In this document: positions 44,093 to 53,979 of the stretch, piece by piece
Layout: each line of letters starts with the position of its first letter
How positions within the stretch are numbered: the stretch's first letter is position 1
The notes under the pieces: generated by a model
Seen by the model: only the letters and a program-made list of their open reading frames with translations
Databases searched by the model: none
What the model was told of the DNA's origin: nothing
Origin: Oxalobacter formigenes
GTDB lineage: Bacteria > Pseudomonadota > Gammaproteobacteria > Burkholderiales > Burkholderiaceae_D
Assembly (NCBI GenBank): GCA_023667225.1
Contig: JAMPAN010000001.1
Location: forward strand, 451,242-515,241
DNA: 64,000 bases
Reading direction: 5' to 3'
Made by a program: the position numbers and the translations under genes

Positions 44093-44665
44093 TCAGGTTT
44101 TTTGCTGCTTTTCCGGTTTGGCTTCCCCTTTTGTATCCAGCAAATAGGCGGTAACGGCTGCAAGGTTGTCAAACAGGACGGTTTCAGGCGGGAAGCCGCC
44201 GTTTTCGTTTGTTATTTTTCCTTTCCCGGTCATGACCAGGAAGGGGCGGCAGCCTGCAAGGAACCCGGCTTGCAGGTCGCGCAGGGAGTCTCCCACTGCC
44301 GGTATGCCTTCAAGAGAAGTATCGTAGCGTCTGGCAATGGCATTGAACATGCCCTGGCGTGGTTTACGGCAATCGCAGTTGTCGCCGGCTGTATGGGGAC
44401 AAAAGAAGATGGAATCAATCGCGCCGCCGGCTGCCCTGACGGCAGCATGCATTTTCTGGTGAATGGCGTTGAGCGTAATGATGTCGAAAAGGCCTCTTCC
44501 TATGCCTGACTGATTGGTTGCAATGACGATGCGGTAACCTGCACGATGCAGACGGGCAATGGCTTCCAGGGAGCCGGGAATGGGTTCCCATTCTTCGGGT
44601 GACTTGATGAATGAATCAGAATCCTGATTGATTACGCCGTCACGATCCAGAATGATGAGTTTCAT
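44093..44665 (-). CDS. gmhB: D-glycero-beta-D-manno-heptose-1,7-bisphosphate 7-phosphatase
   Basis: A 190-residue HAD phosphatase that removes the 7-phosphate in ADP-heptose synthesis for lipopolysaccharide inner core. The nucleophile motif is LDRDGVINQD at residue 7-12; ATNQSGIGRG is near 50; the zinc loop CPHTAGDNCDCRKP (Cys, His, Cys, Cys) near 92 is specific to GmhB; VGDSLRDLQAG near 128 completes the HAD set. The C-terminal tail is slightly extended. It lies 17 bp after glyS. Confidence 0.93.
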   Translation of the reverse strand: MKLIILDRDGVINQDSDSFIKSPEEWEPIPGSLEAIARLHRAGYRIVIATNQSGIGRGLFDIITLNAIHQKMHAAVRAAGGAIDSIFFCPHTAGDNCDCRKPRQGMFNAIARRYDTSLEGIPAVGDSLRDLQAGFLAGCRPFLVMTGKGKITNENGGFPPETVLFDNLAAVTAYLLDTKGEAKPEKQQKT

Positions 44666-44682
44666 GATGGAGGGTTTCCTTT

Positions 44683-46767
44683 TCAGGTTGCCAGCTTGGA
44701 GATATCGGCTACCTGATTCATCATGGTATGCAGCTCGGTCAGAAGGGCTATCCGGTTATGGCGCAGTTTCTGGTCGTCTGCCATGACCATGACATGCGTA
44801 AAGAATGCGTCAACATCGTTGCGGAGCTGCGCCAGGACTTGCAGGGTGCCGGTATAGTCTCCCTGGATCAGCCGCTGGTTTGCCAAAGGCTTGATTCTGT
44901 GCATGGCATCGTGCAGTTTCTGTTCCGGTATTTCCTGAAGCAGGTCCGTTTGCACCATGCCGGCCCGGATGACGGATTTTTTCAGGATGTTGGTAATGCG
45001 TTTGTTGGCGGCAGCCAGTGATTCGGCTTCCGGCAGGGCGGCAAATGCCTTGACGGCTTCCAGTCGGTTAAGGAGGTTATCGAACCGGTCCGGGTTTTGC
45101 GCAAGCACGGCTTCTATTTCGTCGGGGGTATAGCCTCTGTCGCGCAGCAGGCCTCTTAAGCGATCCATGATGAACGGTATCAGTTCTTCTGTCGGATCCT
45201 TGAAGCTGGCGTTGGCGGCCAGGATGCCTACGGCACCGGCCAGGAGGGTACGCAGAGAAAGCGGCAGTTTCTTTTCTATCAGGATACGCAGGATACCCAG
45301 GGCATGGCGGCGAAGAGCAAAGGGATCGCGGTCGCCTGTGGGCTGCAATCCGATTCCCCATATGCCTGCCAATGCTTCCAGTTTGTCTGCCAGGGCAATG
45401 GCTGTGCCGGTTTGGGTTTCTGGCAGCCTGTCTCCGGCAAAACGGGGCAGGTAGTGTTCGGTAGATGCCAGAGCAACTTCTTCCGGTTCGCCATCATGCC
45501 TGGCATAGTAGGTTCCCATGATTCCCTGCAATTCCGGGAATTCTCCTACCATTTCTGTCAACAGGTCGGCTTTTGCAAGCCGCGCGCCCCGTTCAACCAG
45601 CGCTGTATCAATATGCATCATTTCTGCTATGGAAACGGCAAGGATACGAACCCGGGCCATACGCTGCGCCAGGGTGCCGAGCTTGTTGTGGTAAACCACG
45701 TTGGCCAGGCCGGGCAGACGGTCTTCCAGTTTCTTTTTCTTGTCCTGTTCAAAGAAAAAACGGGCATCTGAAAGGCGAGGCCGGATAACCCGCTCGTTGC
45801 CGCTGATAATGCGCTGCGGGGTGCTGGTTTCCATGTTCGACACGATCAGAAAACGCGAACGGAGGCGGCCTGCCGAGTCTGTCAATGCAAAATATTTCTG
45901 GTTGGTCTGCATGGTCAGAATCAGGCATTCCTGGGGAACATCGAGAAAGACCGGTTCGAAATGGCATTCATAGACGACCGGCCATTCGACCAGTGCGGAG
46001 ACTTCATCCAGCAGTGCCTCAGGCATGAGTACCTGGTCGCCCTGTGCCTTGTCATGCAGGATGGCGCGGATTTTGTTTTTACGGGCGCTGAGGCTGGCGA
46101 TGACTTTGCCTTGTGATTCCAGTGTGGCTTCATAGGCATTGGCTTCCGGTATGACGATTTCGCTTTCTGTCAGGAAACGGTGGCCGTGTGTGGTACGTCC
46201 TGCCGGCAGGCCCAGGATGGCAATAGGAATGACTTGTGCGCCATGCAGGGCCAGGAGGCCGTGTACCGGCCGGACAAATTCTACTGTTTCGCCATCGGGC
46301 CGCTGATAAGTCATCATTTTGGGGATGGGCAAGCTGCGGATAGCTTTTTCCAGTACGGTTTGCAGGCCGGCTGCCAGCATGGAACCCGGCGCGGTGTAGG
46401 TATAAAAGAAGCTTTCTGTTTTGCCGTCTATGGCTTTTTCCATGTCGTTGACAGTGATGTCGGGAAATCCCAGCGCGGCCAGCTTTTTTTTGAGCGGAGC
46501 GGTCGGGTTGCCTTTTGTATCAAGGGCGACAGAAACAGGCAGGACTTTTAGGCGGATAGCTTTGTCCGGCGACATGGGGGAAACGTCGCTGATCGTGACA
46601 GCCAGGCGCCGGGGTGTGGCAAATACGGTTTTTTGGGAAGCAGCGGTAAGAAATCCTTCCTGCTTTAACCCTTTTTCGATGGTATCGGCAAAGGCATCAG
46701 CAAGTTTGCCCAGCGCCTTGGGCGGCAGTTCTTCGGTCAGTAACTCAACCAGCAGCGTTTGATTCAT
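44683..46767 (-). CDS. glyS: Glycyl-tRNA synthetase beta subunit
   Basis: A 694-residue beta chain of the tetrameric bacterial glycyl-tRNA synthetase. [22 protein letters not shown] at the N-terminus, [10 protein letters not shown] near 195 and the HD-like segment [16 protein letters not shown] are characteristic. The C-terminal DALR-type anticodon domain is present (about 580-694). Met4 of the open frame is taken as start. It lies 60 bp downstream of glyQ, the usual pairing. Confidence 0.95.
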   Translation of the reverse strand: MNQTLLVELLTEELPPKALGKLADAFADTIEKGLKQEGFLTAASQKTVFATPRRLAVTISDVSPMSPDKAIRLKVLPVSVALDTKGNPTAPLKKKLAALGFPDITVNDMEKAIDGKTESFFYTYTAPGSMLAAGLQTVLEKAIRSLPIPKMMTYQRPDGETVEFVRPVHGLLALHGAQVIPIAILGLPAGRTTHGHRFLTESEIVIPEANAYEATLESQGKVIASLSARKNKIRAILHDKAQGDQVLMPEALLDEVSALVEWPVVYECHFEPVFLDVPQECLILTMQTNQKYFALTDSAGRLRSRFLIVSNMETSTPQRIISGNERVIRPRLSDARFFFEQDKKKKLEDRLPGLANVVYHNKLGTLAQRMARVRILAVSIAEMMHIDTALVERGARLAKADLLTEMVGEFPELQGIMGTYYARHDGEPEEVALASTEHYLPRFAGDRLPETQTGTAIALADKLEALAGIWGIGLQPTGDRDPFALRRHALGILRILIEKKLPLSLRTLLAGAVGILAANASFKDPTEELIPFIMDRLRGLLRDRGYTPDEIEAVLAQNPDRFDNLLNRLEAVKAFAALPEAESLAAANKRITNILKKSVIRAGMVQTDLLQEIPEQKLHDAMHRIKPLANQRLIQGDYTGTLQVLAQLRNDVDAFFTHVMVMADDQKLRHNRIALLTELHTMMNQVADISKLAT

Positions 46768-46827
46768 GATGTGCAACTTTCTTTCTGCCTGCGGCAGGTC
46801 AATTTGTTTGTTTTAACTTTCGTTTTC

Positions 46828-47745
46828 TCAGGCAGCCTGTTTGGCGTTGCCCAGCCTAGGGAAGCCCAGTTTTTCGCGTGATTCATAATAACCTTGCGCT
46901 ACCAGGCGGGAAAGCGTGCGGATGCGGCCGATATAGGCGGCGCGTTCGGTAACGGACAGGGCGCCTCTTGCATCCAGCAGGTTAAAGGTGTGGGCGGTTT
47001 TCAGGATCATTTCATAGGCGGGCAGGATCAGTTTATCGTTGATAAGCCGTTTGGCTTCCGCCTCATAGTTGGCAAACTGGGGAAAGAGCAGTTTGGTATT
47101 GGCTCCTTCAAAATTGTAGGCGGATTGCTCAACTTCGTTTTGGTGAAAGACATCGCCATAGGTCAGGGATTTACGGATGCCGCGGTCTTCCCATTCTGTC
47201 CAGATCAGGTCATAGACATTTTCTACGCCTTGCAGGTACATGGCCAGCCTTTCCAGGCCATAGGTGATTTCACCCAGGATGGGTTTGCAATCCAAGCCGC
47301 CTACTTGTTGAAAATAGGTGAACTGGGTGACTTCCATGCCGTTTAGCCAGACTTCCCAGCCCAGGCCCCATGCGCCCAGCGTGGGATTTTCCCAGTCGTC
47401 TTCGACAAAACGCACATCGTTTTGTTTCAGATCCAGTCCCAGCGCGGACAGCGATCCCAGGTAAATATCAAGGATGTTTTCCGGGGCCGGCTTTAATACG
47501 ACCTGGTATTGATAGTAGTGCTGCATCCGGTTGGGGTTTTCGCCATACCGGCCGTCTTTTGGGCGGCGGGAGGGCTGTACATAGGCTGCCCGCCAGGGTT
47601 CCGGGCCGATGGCCTGCAAAAAAGTGGCAGGATGGGAGGTGCCGGCGCCGACTTCCATATCATAGGGCTGCAACAGGGCGCAGCCCTGTTTGTTCCAGTA
47701 TTGCTGGAGTGTCAGGATGATTTGCTGAAAGGTAATCGTATTCAT
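46828..47745 (-). CDS. glyQ: Glycyl-tRNA synthetase alpha subunit
   Basis: A 305-residue class II catalytic subunit, forming an alpha2-beta2 enzyme with Gly[40 protein letters not shown], then [19 protein letters not shown], are nearly invariant family segments. The start at 47745 (MNTITFQQ) matches other GlyQ proteins better than an in-frame Met at 47766; neither has a strong Shine-Dalgarno. It is the upstream gene of the glyQ-glyS-gmhB-plsC-metallopeptidase run. Confidence 0.95.
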   Translation of the reverse strand: MNTITFQQIILTLQQYWNKQGCALLQPYDMEVGAGTSHPATFLQAIGPEPWRAAYVQPSRRPKDGRYGENPNRMQHYYQYQVVLKPAPENILDIYLGSLSALGLDLKQNDVRFVEDDWENPTLGAWGLGWEVWLNGMEVTQFTYFQQVGGLDCKPILGEITYGLERLAMYLQGVENVYDLIWTEWEDRGIRKSLTYGDVFHQNEVEQSAYNFEGANTKLLFPQFANYEAEAKRLINDKLILPAYEMILKTAHTFNLLDARGALSVTERAAYIGRIRTLSRLVAQGYYESREKLGFPRLGNAKQAA

Positions 47746-47842
47746 TTTTGGGTTTTGTCTTGCCATGACGATATGGCTTATTGGGCCAAACTTCCAATTT
47801 TAGCGTTATTCAGCAGGATATTTCATTTTTTTGTGCATAAAA

Positions 47843-48853
47843 TCAGGTTTCCTGATGGTAACGGGTTACCCGCTCTACTTCGTTTTTGGAGCCAAGAAAT
47901 ACAGGAACACGCTGATGCAGTTTGTCCGGCTGGACATCCATTAAACGCTGGTGTCCGTTTGTTGCCGCGCCGCCGGCCTGTTCTACGATAAAGGCCATCG
48001 GATTGGCTTCATACAGGAGGCGGATGCGTCCAGGCTGCGACGGGTTTCGCGTATCAGCCGGATACATGAAGATGCCGCCTCGGCTGAGTATGCGGTGCAT
48101 ATCGGTGACCATGGAGCCGACCCAGCGCATGTTGAAGTTTTTGTTCCTTGGGCCATCGCTGCCTTCTGTCATTTCACGGATGTATCGCTTGACGGGCGGG
48201 TACCAGAAACGGGAATTGGAGGCATTGATGGCGTATTCGCTGGTATCGGCCGGGATTTGCATGTTGCGTTGGGTCAGCACCCACGACCCCATTTCACGGT
48301 CAAGCGTAAAGCAGTTGACGCCTCTTCCTGTTGTGAGGACGAAAAGGGTCTGGGGACCGTAAAGCGCGTAACCGGCAGCGACCTGTTTATGGCCTGGTTG
48401 GAGAAAGTCTTTTTCTGCTGGGGTTTCTCCGGTCTCCGGTGTTTGAAGGACGGAAAAGATGGTGCCAATGGAGACATTGACGTCAATGTTGCTTGAACCG
48501 TCCAGCGGGTCGAAAAGAAGGAGATATTTCCCTTTTGGATAATCGTTTGATATGGGGTGAATGGTTTCCATTTCTTCTGAGGCCATAGCCCCCAGATATC
48601 CTCCCCATTCGTTGGATTCCAGGAGGATCTGGTTGGAGAGGATATCCAGTTTTTTCTGGATTTCTCCCTGAACGTTTTCTGTTTGCGCGCTGCCCAGAAT
48701 GTCTCCCAGCGCGCCTTTGCCTACCGCATTACCGATGGTTTTGCAGGCGCGGGCCACGACTTCAAGCAAGAGTCTCAGCTCTTCCGGGATGTTGTTGGCG
48801 ATGCGATGCTCTTCAATTAGATGCTGTGTCAGGCTGATGCGTTTTTTTCTCAT
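47843..48853 (-). CDS. fbp: Fructose-1,6-bisphosphatase class I
   Basis: A 336-residue gluconeogenic enzyme. The metal site [21 protein letters not shown] lies near residue 112, with [12 protein letters not shown] near 86. The substrate region [29 protein letters not shown] is near 215-245, and [21 protein letters not shown] near 275. A vegetative organism living on C1/C2 acids needs this step for hexose synthesis. It is 30 bp downstream of pepN. Confidence 0.96.
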   Translation of the reverse strand: MRKKRISLTQHLIEEHRIANNIPEELRLLLEVVARACKTIGNAVGKGALGDILGSAQTENVQGEIQKKLDILSNQILLESNEWGGYLGAMASEEMETIHPISNDYPKGKYLLLFDPLDGSSNIDVNVSIGTIFSVLQTPETGETPAEKDFLQPGHKQVAAGYALYGPQTLFVLTTGRGVNCFTLDREMGSWVLTQRNMQIPADTSEYAINASNSRFWYPPVKRYIREMTEGSDGPRNKNFNMRWVGSMVTDMHRILSRGGIFMYPADTRNPSQPGRIRLLYEANPMAFIVEQAGGAATNGHQRLMDVQPDKLHQRVPVFLGSKNEVERVTRYHQET

Positions 48854-48883
48854 GGTGTTTTTTCCTGTTTGGTTGGCGGGGTG

Positions 48884-51562
48884 TCAGGAGGCCAGTATTT
48901 TTCCGATAATTTCGCTGGTATCTCTGGATAACGGGGAGGCCGCGATACTTTCCAATGTTTTTCTTGCCTGTTCTTTCAACTCCGGTATATAACGGTTGTA
49001 TTGGGTGAGCGCACGGGATAGCCGCGCTGCAATTTGAGGGTTGATTTTGTCCAGCGCAAGTACATATCTGGCCCATAGTTTGTAGCCGCTTCCGTCTCTG
49101 GCATGAAATTGTGCCATATTGTTCATGCAAAAACCAAAGATAAGGCTTCTGGCGCGATTGGGGTTGGTGAGTGTAAAGGCGGGATGTTCGGCCAGTTTCT
49201 GGATAGCTCCGGCAGAAGCTGCCGGATCGGAGGCCTGCAGGGCAAACCATTTGTCAACTACCAGTGCTTCAGAGCGGAATGTGCGGTAAAAGTGACGAAG
49301 GCAGCGTTTGGCAGGAGAAGCTGCCAAACGGGTGCCGGCATGGGAAAGCGCTGTTAAGGCAGCCAGCCGGTCTGTCATGTTGTCAGCCTGTTCGTATTGG
49401 AAAACGGCCAGTTCGACCGTTTTTTTGTCTCCTGCTGCCATCAGGTAGGCAAGCGCCAGGTTGCGCAGGCTTCGTTTCCCGGCTTCTTCGGGTTCGGGGA
49501 GGCAGGGATGCCGGGTATGGATGTTTTCGTAAGTTGCCAGCCAGTTTTTTTGCATGGCGCGGGAAAGGGATTGCTGCATGAAGCGCCTTGCCCGGAATAT
49601 GGCCTGGGGATCGATTTCCTGCATTTCTTCGGCAATGGTGGTTTCGGCCGGAAGTGTGAGCGCCAGTGCACGGAAGGCAGGAGCCAGGTTCTCATTGGAC
49701 AGGACTGAATGAAATGCTTTGGTGACGATTTCAGGAAGGACGAGAGGCTTTTCTGCACGGGCAGTTTCAGCCAGCCGCACAAGGTGGCGCAGTGCCAGGC
49801 GTTGCCCTGCTTCCCACCGGTTGAATGCGTCTGGATCGGTTGAAAATAGCAGCGCCAGTTCTTTGTCAGGCTGGTCGTATTCGAGAATGACAGGCGCAGA
49901 AAAGTTGCGCAAGGCAGACAGAACGGGTTTTTCATCAATGCCTGTCAAGGTGATCCGGCAGGATTTTTGCGTGAGTTCCAAAAGGGCGGTGCCTGGCGCT
50001 GCATGGGGAAGGTTTGTCCGGATACCGGTATCAGTGCTTTTGACAGGCAGGTTGTTGCCTTCGGCATCAAGCAGGCCGAAGGCAAACGGGATAAGGAGGT
50101 TCTTTTTCCGTTTCTGCCCTGGCGTAGGGGGGCAGGATTGTGATAATGACAGGGAAAGGGAACGGGCTTTCCTGTTATAGCTGGTGCGGATTTTCAGGCG
50201 GGGTGTGCCAGCCTGGCTGTACCAGTTTTCGAATTGGGTCAGATCGCGGTTGTTGGCGTCTGCCATGGCCATGAGAAAATCGTGGCAGGTGACAGCCTGG
50301 CCGTCATGGCGTCTGAAGTACAGATCCATGCCTTTGCGAAATCCTTCTTTGCCCAAAAGGGTCTGGTACATGCGGACGACTTCGGCCCCTTTTTCGTAAA
50401 CGGTCGCCGTGTAAAAGTTATTGATTTCTTCGTACGAGTCAGGCCGGACCGGATGCGCCATAGCGCCTGCGTCTTCCGGAAACTGCTGCTGGCGAAGGGT
50501 GCGGACATCTTCGATGCGTTTGACTGCCCGTCCGGTATCGGTGCCGATGCGGTCGGCAGAAAATTCCTGGTCACGAAATACGGTCAGCCCTTCTTTCAGG
50601 GAGAGCTGGAACCAGTCTCTGCATGTGATGCGGTTGCCTGTCCAGTTGTGGAAGTATTCATGGCCCACGACAGATTCAATATTGGCGTAGTCCATATCCG
50701 TGGCGATTTCCGGATTGGCAAGGACAAAACGGGTATTGAAGATGTTGAGTCCCTTGTTTTCCATTGCGCCCATGTTGAAGTCGCTGACGGCAACGATCAT
50801 GAACCTGTCAAGATCCAGCTCAAGTCCATAGCGTTTTTCATCCCAGCGGATACTGTGTTTGAGGGAAGCCATAGCGTGTTCGGTTTTGTCGAGATTGTTT
50901 TTTTCAACCCAGACTTGCAACAGGACTTTTTTCCCGGATGCCAGGATAAATTCTTCTTCCCTGCAAACCAGTTTGCCTGCCACAATGGCAAAGAGGTAGG
51001 AAGGTTTTTTAAACGGGTCTTCCCATTTGGCATAATGGCGGCCTTTGGGAAGATCGCCTTGCGCAATCAGGTTGCCATTGGAAAGCAGTACGGGAAACTG
51101 TTTTTTGGCGGCTTTGAGGGTAACGGTGTATTTTGCCATGACATCCGGCCTGTCCGGAAAATAGGTGATTTTCCGGAATCCCTCGGCTTCACATTGGGTA
51201 AAGAAATTGCCGTTGGACAGGTATAACCCCATCAGTGAGGTATTTTTTTCAGGCTGGATGATGGTTTCTATTTCAAGCTGCGAGATGGCAGGGGCGTTGG
51301 CAATGCGCAATGTATCGTTTTTCAGGGTGTATTCCCCGGATTTCAGGAGGCGGCCGTTTAAGGTGATGCCTGACAGTTTCAGTTCTTTGCCATAAAGAAT
51401 GATATCGGCGTGACTGGCTTCGGGATTACGCACCAGTTCGGTTTTGGACAGAACGCGGGTTTGCGCCGGATCCAGTTCAAAGGTCAGGTCAACGGTATTG
51501 ACCAGGAACGAAGGCGGCGTGTAGTTTTTGCGATAAACCGTTTTGGAAGGACGAGATGACAT
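48884..51562 (-). CDS. pepN: Aminopeptidase N (M1 family)
   Basis: An 892-residue zinc aminopeptidase of the gammaproteobacterial/betaproteobacterial PepN type. The exopeptidase motif GAMEN is at residues 265-269, the zinc site HEYFHNWTGNR at 301-311, and the third ligand Glu in the EGLTVFRDQEF region near 324. Domains beyond the catalytic part include the Ig-like and C-terminal helical repeat region. Length agrees with E. coli PepN (870). GGAG about 10 nt before the ATG supports the start. It is cytoplasmic and recycles peptides. Confidence 0.96.
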   Translation of the reverse strand: MSSRPSKTVYRKNYTPPSFLVNTVDLTFELDPAQTRVLSKTELVRNPEASHADIILYGKELKLSGITLNGRLLKSGEYTLKNDTLRIANAPAISQLEIETIIQPEKNTSLMGLYLSNGNFFTQCEAEGFRKITYFPDRPDVMAKYTVTLKAAKKQFPVLLSNGNLIAQGDLPKGRHYAKWEDPFKKPSYLFAIVAGKLVCREEEFILASGKKVLLQVWVEKNNLDKTEHAMASLKHSIRWDEKRYGLELDLDRFMIVAVSDFNMGAMENKGLNIFNTRFVLANPEIATDMDYANIESVVGHEYFHNWTGNRITCRDWFQLSLKEGLTVFRDQEFSADRIGTDTGRAVKRIEDVRTLRQQQFPEDAGAMAHPVRPDSYEEINNFYTATVYEKGAEVVRMYQTLLGKEGFRKGMDLYFRRHDGQAVTCHDFLMAMADANNRDLTQFENWYSQAGTPRLKIRTSYNRKARSLSLSLSQSCPPTPGQKRKKNLLIPFAFGLLDAEGNNLPVKSTDTGIRTNLPHAAPGTALLELTQKSCRITLTGIDEKPVLSALRNFSAPVILEYDQPDKELALLFSTDPDAFNRWEAGQRLALRHLVRLAETARAEKPLVLPEIVTKAFHSVLSNENLAPAFRALALTLPAETTIAEEMQEIDPQAIFRARRFMQQSLSRAMQKNWLATYENIHTRHPCLPEPEEAGKRSLRNLALAYLMAAGDKKTVELAVFQYEQADNMTDRLAALTALSHAGTRLAASPAKRCLRHFYRTFRSEALVVDKWFALQASDPAASAGAIQKLAEHPAFTLTNPNRARSLIFGFCMNNMAQFHARDGSGYKLWARYVLALDKINPQIAARLSRALTQYNRYIPELKEQARKTLESIAASPLSRDTSEIIGKILAS

Positions 51563-51697
51563 ATTGGGTATTCTCCAGGAAGAGATATGTCTATATTAAT
51601 CGTGATGGTTGCCGAATAAAAGGCGCTGGTGTTGGCAAGATGTCATGAAGGGGAGAACACGGAAAAAAGCGTATTTCCGGAAAAAGGCTTGCCCTGC

Positions 51698-51740
51698 AAA
51701 AAAGGATAATCGCCGCAATCACGGCGATTATCCTTTTTTT
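51698..51740 (-). terminator. Bidirectional terminator downstream of the H-NS gene
   Basis: A 12-bp perfect stem GGATAATCGCCG/CGGCGATTATCC (51704-51715 with 51722-51733) around CAATCA, flanked by six A and seven T. It can stop transcripts from the minus-strand H-NS gene and any rightward readthrough. Confidence 0.92.
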
Positions 51741-51758
51741 GCATAAGCAGCATGGCGC

Positions 51759-52049
51759 TTATTTGATCAGGTATTTTTCCTTGTTGTTCGGGTCAATCCA
51801 TCTGGGGGCTTTCCCGCGGCCGGACCAGGTATCGCCGGTTTCCGGATTGCGGTATTTGGGTGAAAGCGTTGTTTTTGCGCGAGGGCCTTTTCTTTTTCCA
51901 CTCATGCCAAGATCTGCCAGAGTGATGCCATATTCTGCCATCATTGATTTGATCTGGCTGATGGTTTCACTCAGTTCTTTTTTGCGCAGTTCTTCTGCCT
52001 GTTGCTGAAGTTGTTTGATTTGATCTTGTATTTGCTTGTATGTTGACAT
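51759..52049 (-). CDS. H-NS family nucleoid protein
   Basis: A 96-residue H-NS-like protein of the short betaproteobacterial type. An N-terminal coiled-coil oligomerisation segment (about 3-45, QIQDQIKQLQQQAEELRKKE) is joined by a Lys/Arg linker to the AT-hook-like DNA-binding motif TGDTWSGRGKAPRWI near residue 72. It probably silences AT-rich or acquired DNA. ATG 52049 follows AGGA; the open frame extends to 52091. It is monocistronic with its own terminator. H-NS proteins often occur in several copies in this group, so I give no symbol. Confidence 0.92.
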   Translation of the reverse strand: MSTYKQIQDQIKQLQQQAEELRKKELSETISQIKSMMAEYGITLADLGMSGKRKGPRAKTTLSPKYRNPETGDTWSGRGKAPRWIDPNNKEKYLIK

Positions 52050-52197
52050 GATTATCCTGTAAATCGGTTGGATTGAAGAAGAATGATACACATTTACAAC
52101 AATAATAAATTGCTTTTACAGTCAAGCTTAATTTATTTTAATCGTATCATGTAAAATGTCAAAAGAAATGATGTTTATATTTTTGTGCAACTTCTGC

Positions 52198-52635
52198 TTA
52201 TGCAGCGCTTATCATGGAAGAAGATTCCGGCCTGATGATATGAAAGAGGCGCTGTTTTCCTGTTTTTGAGGACAGCTTTAATAAAGCCTTGTCTTTTGTC
52301 AGCAGAAAGACGGCATTGGCGTCGTAGGCCAGTTCCAGAAATTTCTGGTCATCTTTATCCTGGCATACAGGAAGAACGGCATAGTTCTTTTTGTGATAAT
52401 CCCGGCAGGAAACAAGCGCATCATATTCATTGATACATCTATGGCGTATTGTTTCATCCAGGGAAAGGGAGGGATATCCCAATACGCGAATCCATTCATT
52501 TCGGCAATCTTCCCGGGTGACGGCGCAGGCAATGCCTGTTTCCAGCATTTTTCTCAGATCGCAGCAGCGTGCATCATGAAAAACAAACAGGTCGAGGCAG
52601 ACATTGGTATCAAGAATGACAGGAACAGTTTTCAT
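52198..52635 (-). CDS. Orphan PIN-domain protein
   Basis: A 145-residue PIN-fold putative ribonuclease. Acidic metal-binding positions are visible: Asp9 in VILDTNVCLDLF, an acidic residue in the REDCRNEW region, Asp in CQDKDDQKFLELA near 95 and LLTKDKALL near 112. PIN proteins are usually toxins paired with an antitoxin, but I see no antitoxin-like gene in the 149 bp after it or the 249 bp before it. It may be chromosomally domesticated, or have lost its partner. Confidence 0.72.
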   Translation of the reverse strand: MKTVPVILDTNVCLDLFVFHDARCCDLRKMLETGIACAVTREDCRNEWIRVLGYPSLSLDETIRHRCINEYDALVSCRDYHKKNYAVLPVCQDKDDQKFLELAYDANAVFLLTKDKALLKLSSKTGKQRLFHIIRPESSSMISAA

Positions 52636-52884
52636 CTTGTTTAGTGTGTGTGTATTTTGGCGTTTTTCCGGAAGAGCTGCTGCCGGAATGGGGCAATTAC
52701 CGGGCAGGCAGATTCTTTTTTGTCGGGGGCTACTTCGGGAAACGTAATAAAAGGAAAGAGGACAGCAATATGTGTTCAGGGCGACAACCGGTAGAAAACG
52801 GATATTGTAGCGATATTATCTTTCCGGTGGTATATTGCCGGGCGGTAATTGTTTTGGGAAACTAACAGGAAACGGGAGACGAAA

Positions 52885-53343
52885 ATGTCTTGTTATGAAA
52901 GATTGAAAGCTTTGCAGATTGATTTGCCGGAAGCGGCCGAGCCTGTTGCCGCCTATGTCATGTTTGTTAAGTCCGGTAATTTAGTGTATTTGTCCGGACA
53001 TATTGCCAAGAAAGGGGGAAAGCCCTACGTCGGGCAATTTGGAAAAAATATTTCGGTAGAGGAAGGCCGCGTGGCAGCAAGAAATATTGCGATTGATATG
53101 ATGGCAACTTTACAGGCAGCCTGCGGCGGCAATCTTGATCGTGTCAAAAGAATTGTGAAGGTGTTAAGTCTGGTTAATTCAACCGGCGATTTCACGGATC
53201 ACCATCTTGTAACAAATGGCGCATCGGAATTGCTGGCTGATGTTTTTGGGCCGAAGGGACGGCATGCCCGTTCGGCATTTGGCGTTGCGCAGATTCCGAC
53301 AGGGGCCTGTATAGAAATGGAAATGATTGCCGAGGTTGAATAG
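52885..53343 (+). CDS. RidA/YjgF-family protein (long, endoribonuclease-like subgroup)
   Basis: A 152-residue protein of the RidA superfamily, in the longer subgroup marked by AAYVMFVKSGNLVYLSGH near residue 25, SVEEGRVAARNIAIDMMATL near 60 and GASELLADVFGPKGRHARSAFGVAQIP near 112-135. The Arg in HARSAFGV matches the active-site Arg of RidA, which deaminates reactive enamine intermediates; the role of this subgroup is less certain. ATG 52885 is preferred to an upstream in-frame Met. It is flanked by a 249-bp gap and a 636-bp gap, so it is transcribed alone. Confidence 0.85.
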   Translation: MSCYERLKALQIDLPEAAEPVAAYVMFVKSGNLVYLSGHIAKKGGKPYVGQFGKNISVEEGRVAARNIAIDMMATLQAACGGNLDRVKRIVKVLSLVNSTGDFTDHHLVTNGASELLADVFGPKGRHARSAFGVAQIPTGACIEMEMIAEVE

Positions 53344-53399
53344 TCCTGTTTATTACTGACGGATGGCTCTGCTGTCTTATTAAATAATTTTTAACGGGG

Positions 53400-53561
53400 T
53401 GTTTCCTGGGGAGAACAGGCTGATGTTGTGTTGTAATTTTATGGCAGCAACATCATCGGCCTCATGTTTTTGTGAGGGAAATGTTGCCATGGCACAGGAA
53501 ACATTTGAAGGTAAAAGGCAGCAGAAAGCTTCAAAAAATAGCTGTGAATATGCCTTTTACC
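53400..53561 (+). other. Gene-free stretch with nested inverted repeats (possible structured RNA)
   Basis: The gap 53344-53979 holds no convincing gene. Within it, TGTTTCCTG (53400-53408) pairs with CAGGAAACA (53495-53503), enclosing hairpins TGATGTTG/CAACATCA (53421-53428 with 53448-53455) and CCTCA/TGAGG (53460-53464 with 53473-53477) and a palindrome GCCATGGC (about 53486-53493). An 11-bp perfect repeat GGTAAAAGGCA/TGCCTTTTACC (53510-53520 with 53551-53561) follows. The strand is not known; it is listed as plus for convenience. From 53562 to 53979 I see nothing distinct. Confidence 0.35.
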
Positions 53562-53979
53562 ATTATTTATCCCTGGAAATTGTCGTTTTCCGGTGAATGG
53601 CAGTAATTATTGGGGCTTGTGGTATTTTTACCCGGTTTCCAGGCAAAAATATTACTTGAGATGGCATGCAATTACCTGATGTGTTTTGTCTGTCTGAGGA
53701 AGGTTTTATTTTGCGAGGATAGGGTATTTTCTCCAGGCATGAAAGTGTTGGATTTCAGTTTGCCCTGGAAGAACGGCTGTCTGGCCAGGAAAATACTTTT
53801 TGTGCCCTGCGTTGATTAGATGAGTACCGTTTTTTATCGTTTGTCTTCCCGAAGCAGGGCGCGATTCCCTGGCAAGGAGGCTTTTAGCCTTATCTGGAAA
53901 GTTGGTTGGAAAAGGCAAAAGCATGACGGCCCAAAGTGAAAGAGAGTTTGTTTCATTTTTCAGTATATAGGCAAACGGC

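Noticed and set aside
50234-51226. 330-residue plus-strand open frame
   Set aside because: It lies wholly antisense to pepN, including its conserved zinc-site region.
53399-53924. Several 60-70 codon open frames in the ridA-parC gap
   Set aside because: No ribosome sites, Cys-rich or odd compositions and no family pattern; the inverted repeats explain this stretch better.
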